A DNA stretch of 64,000 nucleotides, from positions 310,001 through 374,000 of the forward strand of contig NZ_JAAAMI010000004.1 of NCBI RefSeq assembly GCF_010500845.1, written 5' to 3'. The DNA comes from Flagellimonas sediminis. GTDB taxonomy: Bacteria; Bacteroidota; Bacteroidia; Flavobacteriales; Flavobacteriaceae. The notes under the pieces were generated by a model. It worked only from the letters and a program-made list of their open reading frames with translations. It did no database searches and had not been told where the DNA came from. The position numbers were made by a program, and so were the translations under genes. Positions 53,433 to 62,101 of this stretch are shown piece after piece. The number at the start of each line of letters is the position of its first letter. Position 1 is the stretch's first letter.

Positions 53433-54545
53433 CTAAACACGTTCCAGTTTAATGGGTGGCGTTTGATGAGCATTCCACTGACACAAATAAAGGTTTTTAT
53501 CAGGGTCCACTAGAACATCGTGACCATGATTAAAAATCGGAATTGGGGCATTGTACATTTTTTGAAGCTTCCCATTTTCATACTTGGGAGCTTCTCCTCC
53601 TGGATTGGAGACCACCCTGTTGTCCATATCCAATATGGTAATAAATCCTGTATCCCTGACCCATTTTTGGCCCGACCTAGTTTCAGACCAGCACACACCT
53701 GCATAGATATTACCCTCATCCACTACTGGCCTGCAAACAAAAGCACCCGGAAGCTCAATAGTCTTGATATACTTTCCTTGAAGGGTAAAAAATTTGAATG
53801 CATTATCGTTCCTGGAGGTCACTATCAATACCGGTTCATCTCCCGATCTATGATCAATGGCTATGCCATGGGCATTATTCAGGTTATAATTGACATCGGT
53901 GTTTTCATGGCCACCCCACTTTTTAATGAATTGGCCTTTAGAATCAAATTGCAGGATATAATCCGAACCGTATCCGTCTGCTACATAAATGTCTCCATTG
54001 GGAGCAATGGCCGTTTCCGTAGGTCTGTATGGCTGGTCCTGCCTATAGGCTCCGATGGTGTGCGGATGCGGCAGTGGAAAAATTAACTTGCCATCCACTG
54101 TGGTCTTGAACACCTGACCAGCTTGGCTTTGATTCTTTCCCAAACGATCCACGTAATAGCCACAATCTGTAATATATAATACATCTTCTCCTCCTTCATC
54201 ATTCAATGTTAATCCGTGCCCCCCCGGAAAACCAGTCCCCCAAAAGTCCAACAATTTGCCTGACCTATCAAAAACCAAAATATTATTTGCAGTATGGTCT
54301 CCCAACATAATCAATCTTCCTTTGCTATCCATCTGCATTTCATGGCAATTTAAAAGTGGATTATGGGCAATACTCATTTTGGCCCAATCCCAAATCACTT
54401 TATATTTGAAATCTCCATGTCCAATTAGTTCATTTTCGGGAGGCACCGAACTTTTACCCACATTTCCATAGGCCAATGTGGGTGCCGTGGCCATTGCCGC
54501 ACCTGCCATTAACGAATTACCAATAAATTTCCTTCTTGTTGTCAT
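53433..54545 (-). CDS. NHL/6-bladed beta-propeller protein with twin-arginine signal
   Basis: A 370-residue exported protein. MTTRRKFIGNSLMAGAAMATAPTLAYG is a twin-arginine signal. The rest shows NHL-type blades: MDSKGRLIMLGDHTANNILVFDRSGKLLDFWG, APNGDIYVADGYGSDYILQFDSKGQFIKKWG, NLNNAHGIAIDHRSGDEPVLIVTSR, and a closing LVDPDKNLYLCQWN. Such proteins resemble peptidyl-alpha-hydroxyglycine lyase-like or streptogramin-lyase-like propellers, but function is unknown here. A GntR operator candidate lies 122 bp upstream, tying it to the glycan locus. Confidence 0.82.
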   Translation of the reverse strand: MTTRRKFIGNSLMAGAAMATAPTLAYGNVGKSSVPPENELIGHGDFKYKVIWDWAKMSIAHNPLLNCHEMQMDSKGRLIMLGDHTANNILVFDRSGKLLDFWGTGFPGGHGLTLNDEGGEDVLYITDCGYYVDRLGKNQSQAGQVFKTTVDGKLIFPLPHPHTIGAYRQDQPYRPTETAIAPNGDIYVADGYGSDYILQFDSKGQFIKKWGGHENTDVNYNLNNAHGIAIDHRSGDEPVLIVTSRNDNAFKFFTLQGKYIKTIELPGAFVCRPVVDEGNIYAGVCWSETRSGQKWVRDTGFITILDMDNRVVSNPGGEAPKYENGKLQKMYNAPIPIFNHGHDVLVDPDKNLYLCQWNAHQTPPIKLERV

Positions 54546-54666
54546 ATGATTATGAATTTGTATCTCTAAACTATATGGAGCCGCATTATTGCCATTTTAC
54601 TATAAAAGTAATCATAGAAAAAATTTGATGCTGAGCTCCAATTCGCGATAAAATATTAATGTTATA

Positions 54667-54678
54667 ATGTTTAAACAT
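54667..54678. promoter_or_regulatory. GntR operator candidate, site 4
   Basis: ATGTTTAAACAT, a perfect 12-bp palindrome containing GTTTAAAC (GTnTAnAC), 122 bp upstream of the NHL-protein gene. No clear -7 box is visible nearby. Confidence 0.6.
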
Positions 54679-55037
54679 ATAAAATTATTTTCAAAAAATC
54701 ATTGTGTCGGAAGGCCAAATATGTTTCCCTTACATGACCGGAAGCGCAAGGAACCGTTATAAAGTTGATACGCAAAAGGAATACCCTTTCTCCAATCTTC
54801 GTTGGAGAACAATATCAACCTAAGGCATGGCATACTATATGGATTGACCAAAGCCACTATTTTTTCAATCCTTAACCCATTAAATTTTGGAATAATACAT
54901 ACCAGATTTTGTTGGCATATCATCAACAAAGCATTTCCCTAACTCCTATATGAAAGTTGCTATATTAATCTTTAGGCCCCAGTAGTTTCGCATTGATTCC
55001 ATTTCCTTTGCCCTAAGAATTGGGAGTCCAAGTGAAG

Positions 55038-55080
55038 GCGAACGCAACGAAGTAGAATGCGGCAAACTCCAAATCTTACC
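55038..55080 (+). repeat. diverged direct repeat, left copy
   Basis: Begins with GCGAACGCAACGAAGT and continues with partial identity to TTACC. The same 16-bp core and a similar continuation occur at 63880-63924 in the same orientation. Confidence 0.6.
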
Positions 55081-55187
55081 CTTATCCAAAGTAATGGGGA
55101 CAAAAGTTCATTTAATGAATTGGATACGCTCCTCCAATTTTTAAGATTGTCCAAACAATCAATGACTTGGAATATTATCTAACGCTA

Positions 55188-55226
55188 ATTTCTTCAGAAA
55201 ATCTTGATGCTATTTTTAACAATTAG
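55188..55226 (+). pseudogene. remnant of NTF2-like gene (last 13 codons)
   Basis: Reads ISSENLDAIFNN then stop; the intact gene at 24425-24841 ends ISSENLNAIFDF then stop. Nucleotide identity is about 31 of 39 and weak similarity continues after the stop codon. No start or upstream body of the gene can be found. Confidence 0.65.
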
Positions 55227-55259
55227 GAGAATGTTCAGAATTAGAAGTGGGTCATAAAA

Positions 55260-55291
55260 AAAACGGTCAAATCAAATGATTTGACCGTTTT
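55260..55291. terminator. bidirectional hairpin terminator
   Basis: 15-bp perfect stem AAAACGGTCAAATCA/TGATTTGACCGTTTT with a 2-nt loop and A/T tracts on both sides. It sits just before the tRNA fragment. Confidence 0.8.
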
Positions 55292-55297
55292 TTGGTT

Positions 55298-55322
55298 GTG
55301 GGCGCTGAGGGATTCGAACCTC
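55298..55322 (-). other. tRNA 3'-end fragment, possible integration (att) site
   Basis: The minus strand reads GAGGTTCGAATCCCTC followed by AGCGCCCAC, that is a T-loop with the 3' acceptor strand and discriminator base of a tRNA. The 5' side (D-arm and anticodon arm) is not present: the sequence beyond is unrelated. Tyrosine recombinases commonly use exactly this tRNA part as attachment core. Confidence 0.6.
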
Positions 55323-55676
55323 TTTTGCCAACCCTTATGTTTGTTGGGTTTTTCCTTGCCTATGTTTTGTTACTAACCGAATTACAGATCACTTTTCGTA
55401 AACTTGTTTCGTAGATGCCAAATTTAATCATAAAATATTGAAATCTATTTGTTTTACCGCCAATGAAACATCAGAATATTAAATTACTAAAAATCAATAT
55501 TTTACGACCGAAATTCTAAAAATGGCCCCAATAAAGAACATCGCACGAAAAATCAACACTCAAGGACAAACTTAATGTATCCAATATTCTCTAGAATTCG
55601 AATATTTTTAGCCCTTTTTAGTTACGAAAGTGCTTAAAATTAGAAAAGCCAAAATCTATAGAATTAAAGCAAAAAA

Positions 55677-57260
55677 CTAGTGATGTTTTATTATAATATT
55701 AGTTGATTTTCTTTCCAATCCTGTATCAATTGTCAAGATGTATTGCCCTTCTGGTAATGTTGATACCCCAATACTACTTATACTTTTGTAATCTGAATAG
55801 TATACAAGCCTACCGTCAATACTATTTAAGTATACAGAAACCATTGGAGCCGACTCTCTATTCTGAATATGTATATATAAATCTTTATCCACGGGGTTTG
55901 GGTATCCTCTTGTCCCTATACCCAAGAGATTTTCATCAATTAGATTCGCTTGCAAAGGTATTCCACCTCCACCACCTGAACCATGAGAAACACTCATTGT
56001 TTTCGCACCACCATTACCACAAATATTTTTCCCCCATACCTGTACTAATCCTGATGTTCCGGCATAACCTGTAAATGCGCTTAAATACCGACCCGTAGTT
56101 GGGGTCATTTGCCAATTCTGTGCAAAATAATCTATTTGATTAACAACATCAAAGGGATATGGCAATCTCCATTCATAACTTGAAGCACCGGGAGCAATGG
56201 AACTATTATATTTCACAATTGCACCGGTTAAAACAACAGATGGACCAGAAAGTGTAGAAGGAGCATTTGGCGCTCCGATCCATAAATCATGTCTATAAAC
56301 ATTTCCATTGAACGTGGCAGTCACCCAACCATTGCCCCTAGTCCCACTCAAAGCTTTAAAAACAAATTGACTATTATTCTGGGAAACAGAAATAATATTT
56401 GAAGAATGATTCCAGTTTACTGTAGTCGCATTTGTGTTATTAAGTGTTATAGTACTATTAGGTGTCGAACAAGCACATTCCGGACCATTTATGCTTGGAA
56501 TTGGAACATAACCTTGAATCCAGCTCCTATAGTTGAAAAGTTTGGTATATATAGTTGGCTTTTGATCTTTGGGTGTTTCACCCCAACTACTACAACCTAT
56601 TAAAAACCTTGACCCATTAGACAATACAGTTGCCGGACCCCCACTATCACCTGGAGCCGCAGAAGAACCTGCTTGATAAAAAGCAATCATGTTATTATTG
56701 ACATTGTTGCTTCCTGTGTTTATTCCATTCGCCTGTGAATTAGTAATTATCGGCATTGTAACGGCTTGTAATTGATCCGCAACCGGTCCATTATTGGTCG
56801 TATAGCCCCAACCAGATAGCGTACCAATTAAACCAGCATTTGAATGACCGGCACTATTGGTAAGTTGAATGGGTTGAACAGTAGCATTAAAATTTAAAGG
56901 TGCGGTCAATCGGATTAGGGCAACGTCATTGTTAAGTGTAGAACTATCAAAATTAGGGTGTACAATAATTTGTGCTACATTTCTATATTGACCATTCACA
57001 TTATCCAATCTCATAGTTATTCCAGCAGCAATTTCTATGTCTGCTGGGTTCTGACCGTCTACACAATGTGCAGCTGTTAAAATCCATTCTGGTGTTAGTA
57101 TTGATCCACCGCAAAAATGTGCATTGGTATTAGCGTCCCTAATCGAAATTTGCCATGGATGGTTTTCAATTGTCGTGTCATTGCCCCCAATAATATTTAC
57201 TTGTCCATAGGAAACAAACCAAAAAATGATGAATAAACTTGATAGTAATCTTGTCTTCAT
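55677..57260 (-). CDS. secreted S1-family serine protease with T9SS type A sorting domain
   Basis: A 527-residue protein. Signal peptide to about residue 20, then VNIIGG, so the mature end is almost directly the activated S1 N-terminus. The catalytic triad is His65 (TAAHC), Asp112 (NNDVALIRL) and Ser206 (GDSGGP). The residue six before the Ser is Ser200, not Asp, which argues against trypsin-like Arg/Lys preference. Residues 270-430 carry Ig-like material, and about 450-527 is a T9SS C-terminal domain (GYPNPVDKDLYIHI ... LPEGQYILTIDTG). AT-rich, unlike the core genes. Confidence 0.9.
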   Translation of the reverse strand: MKTRLLSSLFIIFWFVSYGQVNIIGGNDTTIENHPWQISIRDANTNAHFCGGSILTPEWILTAAHCVDGQNPADIEIAAGITMRLDNVNGQYRNVAQIIVHPNFDSSTLNNDVALIRLTAPLNFNATVQPIQLTNSAGHSNAGLIGTLSGWGYTTNNGPVADQLQAVTMPIITNSQANGINTGSNNVNNNMIAFYQAGSSAAPGDSGGPATVLSNGSRFLIGCSSWGETPKDQKPTIYTKLFNYRSWIQGYVPIPSINGPECACSTPNSTITLNNTNATTVNWNHSSNIISVSQNNSQFVFKALSGTRGNGWVTATFNGNVYRHDLWIGAPNAPSTLSGPSVVLTGAIVKYNSSIAPGASSYEWRLPYPFDVVNQIDYFAQNWQMTPTTGRYLSAFTGYAGTSGLVQVWGKNICGNGGAKTMSVSHGSGGGGGIPLQANLIDENLLGIGTRGYPNPVDKDLYIHIQNRESAPMVSVYLNSIDGRLVYYSDYKSISSIGVSTLPEGQYILTIDTGLERKSTNIIIKHH

Positions 57261-57283
57261 AAATCTGTATTTGAAGTTAATGG

Positions 57284-57676
57284 TTACTTGATTATCAAAT
57301 TGTCAATAATTATAAATTCGAATAAATCGTTAGATGCTAAACCATGATTTCCAGTTAAGCATTTAAAGACACTGCCAGAAATTTCAACTTCACCTGAACT
57401 GCTTCCAATTACTTCACTTACAGGGAAAATTCGGATATATTTTTCTCCCATCTCCGAAAAGAGTGAAGGCATATAAATTTCTGCATCAACTTCAAAGTAC
57501 TGCTCAATTCCATTATAAAATCTTTCACCACTATCCACAGATTTTATCGTTGCTGGTATAAAATCATTTAAGTCAATAACTTTTTCAATGTTGGAACAGT
57601 CAGGTTGTTTCGAAGAATTATTATCTTCTCCACAGGATACCATAAGCATTAATAGAATTACAAAGTATATTTTCAT
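57284..57676 (-). CDS. small hypothetical lipoprotein
   Basis: A 130-residue protein with a clear lipobox (LMVSC, Cys15) followed by GEDNNSS, an acidic tether. The mature part has no family I recognise; it looks beta-rich, with two further Cys (PDCSN and FKCLTG) that could form one disulfide. It lies 23 bp upstream of the protease on the same strand, so it may be co-transcribed and could be a partner or inhibitor of it; that is only context. Confidence 0.7.
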   Translation of the reverse strand: MKIYFVILLMLMVSCGEDNNSSKQPDCSNIEKVIDLNDFIPATIKSVDSGERFYNGIEQYFEVDAEIYMPSLFSEMGEKYIRIFPVSEVIGSSSGEVEISGSVFKCLTGNHGLASNDLFEFIIIDNLIIK

Positions 57677-57752
57677 TTTTTTGTATAAATTTAAGCAAAA
57701 AAGCTATTTATTGTAAGATTATCATTACAATTATTTTGAAAATTTTGTATCG

Positions 57753-59375
57753 ATGAGGTCAGCCGGGTATTTTATAGGCTTTTTTTTCTTTGCTTTAAAT
57801 GGACAACATCTGTTTTCCCAATCTATACTTATAGACCCTCCAAACTCAATTTACTCCAAACTAGATCTTCCCAATTTAGTAAATGGTTTATTATCATCTG
57901 ATTGTAGAACAGTAATCCACGAAAGTACCTTGCTTAGTGGAGACAATAAATCATATGGGTATTTTGAAAAAGGAAGCACTTCATTTCCTTTCGAGAAAGG
58001 AATATTGTTGACAACTGGAACTGCTATAAATCAAGTTGGTCCCAACCTAAATCTCGAGCAAACTTCCTCTCCTTCATCGGGAACAGGTCAATATGCTGTA
58101 ATCAACGAAATATTGGATAATAGGATGGGCAATTCGGTGAGTACACAGAACCATATTTCAACAAAGTTTTGGGTTGTTCCTCAAACCGATAAATTTTCTA
58201 TTAGGTATATATTTGCTTCCGAAAGCTACGGTAATGTCAATAATATTGAATGTTTCAATGGAATGAACGAATTACAGGATGGTTTTGCAATTTTAATTAA
58301 GGGGCCCGGAATTTTGCCTGATACATTTGATCACGACAATGATACTTCTACTCCAGAAATTGAATTTAGTCATGGATCAAAGAATATTGCACTCCTTCCA
58401 GATGGTATAACAGAGGTGGGGCTTCACAGTATTCACGACAATTTAACTTGTAGCAATTTAGGCTTTTCTGACTATTACAAGGAGATTCCACTTGGATATG
58501 GTTCAATTGCTTCAAATGGTATGACTATACCTTTGATAGCAGAAGCCAATGTTATACCTGGTGAAGAATATCTCGTGGAAATAGTGCTTGCTAACAGAGG
58601 AGATAATACTTTGGATTCATCTCTTTACATTGATATAGATAAAAGTTATAACGAACCAAAATTACTAAACCAATATTTTATTTGCTCAGACGAAACCGGA
58701 AGGTATATCTCACCTTTTCCCATAATTGATACAGAAATCGCTGAGTTGGATTATAGATTCAATTGGTATTATAATGACACAATCTTAAACTCGGAGAACA
58801 GTAGTTTCATTGTTGCGAATCAATCCGGTGATTATACAGTGGAGGTAATAAATCCCTCTGGTTGTTCAAAGTTTTATTCCACAAAAGTCGAATCATCCTC
58901 GGCTCCCTTTGAGTTTACTTACAATCTCGAAGGGAATATCTTTTCCAATGACCAAAATTTGACAATTCATGTTCAAGGATTTGGTGATTACCTTTTTCAA
59001 CTTGATGATGGTATCCCTCAACAATCAAATTCCTTCGGCAATATTTCACCAGGATTTTATGAATTGAAAGTCACGGATATTAATGGATGCGGTAATCGAA
59101 CATCTGATATTGTTGTTGTAGATTACCCAAAATTCTTCACTCCCAATAATGATGGGCTTAATGACCTGTGGAATATAAATTTTGATGCATTGGGCATCAA
59201 TGGTCGAATCAAAATTTATGATAGATACGGTAAATTTTTAAAAATCCTTGATTCAAAAAGTGCAGGATGGGATGGGATATACAATGGTAAGATTTTACCT
59301 TCTTCAGATTATTGGTTCGAATTATTACTAGATAATGGACAATCCTTTAAAAATCATTTTACTTTGAAAAGATGA
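57753..59375 (+). CDS. choice-of-anchor L adhesin-like protein with T9SS type B sorting domain
   Basis: A 540-residue secreted protein. After the signal peptide, residues 35-300 match the choice-of-anchor L domain (LVNGLLSSDCRTVIHESTLLSG, FPFEKGILLTTGTAINQVGPN, FSIRYIFASESYGNVNN, GFAILIKGPG). Two short Ig/SprB-like units follow, and the last 85 residues are a type B sorting domain (FFTPNNDGLNDLWNI, KIYDRYGKFLKIL, GWDGIYNGKILPSSDYWFEL). Likely a cell-surface or released adhesin exported through the T9SS. AT-rich, divergent from the lipoprotein-protease pair. Confidence 0.9.
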   Translation: MRSAGYFIGFFFFALNGQHLFSQSILIDPPNSIYSKLDLPNLVNGLLSSDCRTVIHESTLLSGDNKSYGYFEKGSTSFPFEKGILLTTGTAINQVGPNLNLEQTSSPSSGTGQYAVINEILDNRMGNSVSTQNHISTKFWVVPQTDKFSIRYIFASESYGNVNNIECFNGMNELQDGFAILIKGPGILPDTFDHDNDTSTPEIEFSHGSKNIALLPDGITEVGLHSIHDNLTCSNLGFSDYYKEIPLGYGSIASNGMTIPLIAEANVIPGEEYLVEIVLANRGDNTLDSSLYIDIDKSYNEPKLLNQYFICSDETGRYISPFPIIDTEIAELDYRFNWYYNDTILNSENSSFIVANQSGDYTVEVINPSGCSKFYSTKVESSSAPFEFTYNLEGNIFSNDQNLTIHVQGFGDYLFQLDDGIPQQSNSFGNISPGFYELKVTDINGCGNRTSDIVVVDYPKFFTPNNDGLNDLWNINFDALGINGRIKIYDRYGKFLKILDSKSAGWDGIYNGKILPSSDYWFELLLDNGQSFKNHFTLKR

Positions 59376-59550
59376 AAGTGCCATAGTTAATTATTTTAAT
59401 TAGTAAGAATCGACAATCTCTGAAAAAGCCGTTTTAACACTTACAATAATACAAGTAGTAATAATTCAGCTATAATTGCCAGTTCTCTCAACTATCAATC
59501 AACTTTTAATACAATAGAAAAAGTTGTTGAACTTTATGAGCATCTTGTTC
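59376..59550. other. junction left of the IS21 element
   Basis: No intact gene. A stretch on the + strand at about 59435-59561 stays open for some 42 codons (reading ASSLNYQSTFNTIEKVVELYEHL near its end) without a start codon; it may be a chance frame or a relic. Nothing here resembles the missing 3' part of the interrupted outer-membrane protein gene. Confidence 0.5.
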
Positions 59551-59572
59551 AGGCTGGATGAGCCGGCCAAAC

Positions 59573-59601
59573 TGAGCCACCCGCGCCGGATGAAAGTGAG
59601 C
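59573..59601 (+). repeat. IS21 terminal inverted repeat, left
   Basis: 29 bp, reverse complement of 62007-62035. Begins TGAGCCACCC and ends GAAAGTGAGC. Confidence 0.85.
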
Positions 59602-59645
59602 AGTGTAAATCAACTGCTTGGATTTGACCTGTCCGTGGGTTAAAC

Positions 59646-60383
59646 TTAGTTCTTATTTTTCAATTTTCTCCTCATCGATTCACCTTTTATATCGATTCTG
59701 TGTGCTGTATGCACCAAACGGTCGAGTATGGCATCGGCCAGTGTTCTCTCCCCGATGATGTCGTGCCATTTTGATACGGGCAATTGTGATGCAATAATGG
59801 TCGATCTCTGTCCGTGGCGGTCCTCGATTATCTCCATGAGCGCATGCCTGTTGATGTTGTCCAGTGGCTTTAGCCCGAAGTCATCAAGTATCAGTAGGTC
59901 CTGTTTTTCAAGCTTGCCTATCTGTTTTGGATAGGAACCGTCCGCTTTTGAGGTCTTCAACATGGTAAAGAGCTTGGCCGTGTTGAAGTACATGACCTTT
60001 TTTCCCATGGAACAGGCCTGATGGCCGATGGCCGAGGCCAGATAGCTCTTGCCGACCCCGGTGCTCCCGGTAATGAGGACATTCTCCCTCTTTTTGATAA
60101 AATCGCAGTTACCAAGGCGCTGTACCTGGTTCTTGTCCAATTGTCTGGAAGGCCTGTAATCCACCGCCTCCATAACGGCAGCGTACCTAAAGCGCGCCGA
60201 TCTGGTCAGGCGTTCTATCCTGCGGTTGTGACGGTCGTCCCACTCGCATTGCACGAGGTAGGCAATGATCTCGTCATTGGTATAGTCGGTTTACGTTCCG
60301 TTGGGGCCCAAGGTCGTTTCAAATGCCCTGTGCATGCCATGGAGCCTGAGCTCCTTCATCTGTTGTATTGTCCTTTCGTTCAT
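59646..60383 (-). pseudogene. istB: IS21 ATP-binding helper IstB, interrupted by a nonsense codon
   Basis: The gene starts at ATG 60383 (MNERTIQQMKELRLHG) and would encode about 245 residues, normal for IstB, but codon 31 is TAA (60291-60293) between LGPNGT and TDYTNDEI. After it the frame is open to 59646, with Walker A TGSTGVGKSYLA, Walker B LLILDDFG and the sensor-like ASQLPVSKWHD. Translation could restart at the GTG at 60254, losing the N-terminal 43 residues that contact the transposase. Unless recoded or a sequencing error, IstB is truncated. Confidence 0.82.
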
Positions 60384-60402
60384 ATGTGGTATTTAAGTGT
60401 TC

Positions 60403-61947
60403 TCATTCATAATATTTTCCGCCCCGTATGTTCTGGTGCTCGGGCATTTCCAGATTTTCATCGGTGTCCTCATCAAGCTTGTCCCAGCCTTTTTTTAGGA
60501 TACGCTCGACCATGTTGTAATTGTACGCACCGTATTCGGTTGCCCTCCTGCAGGCATTGTCAAGACGGTCCCTGCCATATTTTTTGGCAAGGTGCAGTAC
60601 GCCAAGACAGGATTTATAGGATTGTTCGGGATGCTGCTTCTTGTCCAATATGGCCATGATGTAGCCTTGGCAGCTTTCCCCTATGTTTCCGGCCCAGGCA
60701 ATGAACCTTTCGCTGCTCCATTCGCTGACGAAGCGGTGGTGGGAGGGCATGTGCTCGGCCAAAGTGGTATAGCCGTAACGTTTCCTGTTCCTTCGGTGCA
60801 CGGCCAGCCTTTCATGCTTGTGGTAGACCTCGACCATACTGTCGGTATAGACGAGCTTTACCTGTTTGCCGATATGCCTGTAGTGCACGCTGTAATAGTG
60901 CTTGTCCCTGCCAAGGTAGATATGGCTGTTCTTGTGCACGGTGGCCTGGGCGTACCGTTTTATCTCATGGCGTTTTTCGGGCAGGGGCATCAGTTCCCGG
61001 CTTTCCACCTCGAGGAACAGTGAACGTCGGGAGTATTCCCTTCCCCTGAAGGACATGTCGTTGTGCTTTTCCAACAGTTCCCGGATTGCGGTGTTGATAT
61101 CGGCCACACTGTGGAAGGTCTCGTTCCGTAAGGGCGCGAACACCCTTGTGTAGATGATGCGCACGGCGTTCTCCACTATGGCCTTGTCCCTTGGCCTATA
61201 GGTGCGCGTGGGAAGGACCGCCGTTTCGTAGTGCTCGGCAAAGTCGGCGAACACCTCGTTGACCTTTGGTTCATAGCGGCTGCTCTTGGTAACGGCCGAT
61301 TTAAGGTTGTCGGGCACCAGTGCCCTCGGCACACCGCCGTAGAACCATAGTGCGTTCTCGGTGCAGCGGATGAAGTCCTCGAGCTTCTGGCTGGCACAGG
61401 CCTCCACGTAGGTATACTGGCTTCTGCCCAATATGCAGACGAACACTTCCAGTTCCTTGAGCTCCCCGGTGTCCCTGTCGGCAATGGTGAGCTTCTTGCC
61501 CGTAAAATCGATGAAAAGCTTGTCGCCGGCCTTGTGCTCCATCCGCATCACGGGGGAGGTCTCCTTTTGCCATTCGGCGTACCAGTACTTGAACTGTGAG
61601 AGCCTGAACCCATCGGGATGCTTGGCATAATATTCCTCCCACAGCAACTGTCGGGTCACCCCGGTCTTCCGTATTTCCTTGTCAAAGTAGGGAAAGTACC
61701 GCTGTAGCTCTACCAGTTTTGGGCTCTTTGGCCTTTGGTCGGCCTTGAAGAGGCCGTGCAGTTCCTCCAGGGTCATCTTCTCCACCTCATAGGCCGTCAG
61801 GCGGTAACGCTTGAAAAAATCGATGTACTTGGCCACAGTGTTGCTGGAGATGCCCAACTGCTGGCTTATCCGCCGTTTGCTCACACCCGAGGTGTGGAGC
61901 TTGAATATCCGTTTTATTTTTCGCATGTCTATCTGCTTGTTCGCCAT
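60403..61947 (-). CDS. istA: IS21 transposase IstA
   Basis: A 514-residue transposase. N-terminal helix-turn-helix (IFKLHTSGVSKRRISQQLGISSNTVAKYI), then an RNase-H-like DDE core with FIDFTGKKL (first Asp), ALVPDNLKSA (second Asp) and IVENAVRIIY (Glu), and a C-terminal DNA-binding part. Full length for the family, so it appears intact. It is followed 20 bp later by istB. GC content is clearly higher than the host genes on either side. Confidence 0.93.
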   Translation of the reverse strand: MANKQIDMRKIKRIFKLHTSGVSKRRISQQLGISSNTVAKYIDFFKRYRLTAYEVEKMTLEELHGLFKADQRPKSPKLVELQRYFPYFDKEIRKTGVTRQLLWEEYYAKHPDGFRLSQFKYWYAEWQKETSPVMRMEHKAGDKLFIDFTGKKLTIADRDTGELKELEVFVCILGRSQYTYVEACASQKLEDFIRCTENALWFYGGVPRALVPDNLKSAVTKSSRYEPKVNEVFADFAEHYETAVLPTRTYRPRDKAIVENAVRIIYTRVFAPLRNETFHSVADINTAIRELLEKHNDMSFRGREYSRRSLFLEVESRELMPLPEKRHEIKRYAQATVHKNSHIYLGRDKHYYSVHYRHIGKQVKLVYTDSMVEVYHKHERLAVHRRNRKRYGYTTLAEHMPSHHRFVSEWSSERFIAWAGNIGESCQGYIMAILDKKQHPEQSYKSCLGVLHLAKKYGRDRLDNACRRATEYGAYNYNMVERILKKGWDKLDEDTDENLEMPEHQNIRGGKYYE

Positions 61948-62006
61948 GGTCCTTTTTCACAAAAAAAGACCTTTGGCACATTACACACAGATCAGATCCA
62001 AAAGTG

Positions 62007-62035
62007 GCTCACTTTCATCCGGCGCGGGTGGCTCA
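62007..62035 (-). repeat. IS21 terminal inverted repeat, right
   Basis: 29 bp, perfect reverse complement of 59573-59601. A second GTGAAAGTGAGCC-like unit follows immediately outward, before the end at about 62100. Confidence 0.85.
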
Positions 62036-62101
62036 CTTTCACCAGCCAGCTATGCCCACTTTGGCCCGGCGAAGGTGGTATACTATGTCCGGCGTTTCTA
62101 G

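Larger units (their letters stand above)
54546..55676. other. non-coding junction region with remnants
   Basis: About 1.1 kb without an intact gene. It contains, in order, the operator at 54667, a 76-codon minus frame at 54699-54929 with no family resemblance, a diverged repeat (55038-55080), an NTF2-like gene remnant (55188-55226), a strong hairpin (55260-55291) and a tRNA 3'-end fragment (55298-55322), then AT-rich sequence with nothing recognisable from about 55420. Confidence 0.65.
59550..62100 (-). mobile_element. IS21-family insertion sequence
   Basis: Contains istA and istB in the standard order on the minus strand. A 29-bp perfect inverted repeat occurs at 59573-59601 and 62007-62035, with further diverged GGCCAAAG and GTGAAAGTGAGCC repeats outside it, as IS21 ends carry multiple transposase sites. 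The right end is placed near 62100 where the interrupted gene resumes; the left end is uncertain by about 25 bp. No target duplication could be fixed. Confidence 0.88.

Noticed and set aside
54699..54929. 76-codon minus frame as a gene
   Set aside because: No family resemblance, no promoter, and it ends and begins in AT-rich junction sequence.
55298..55400. Complete tRNA gene
   Set aside because: Only the T-arm and acceptor 3' strand are present; no D-arm, anticodon arm or matching 5' acceptor strand can be drawn.
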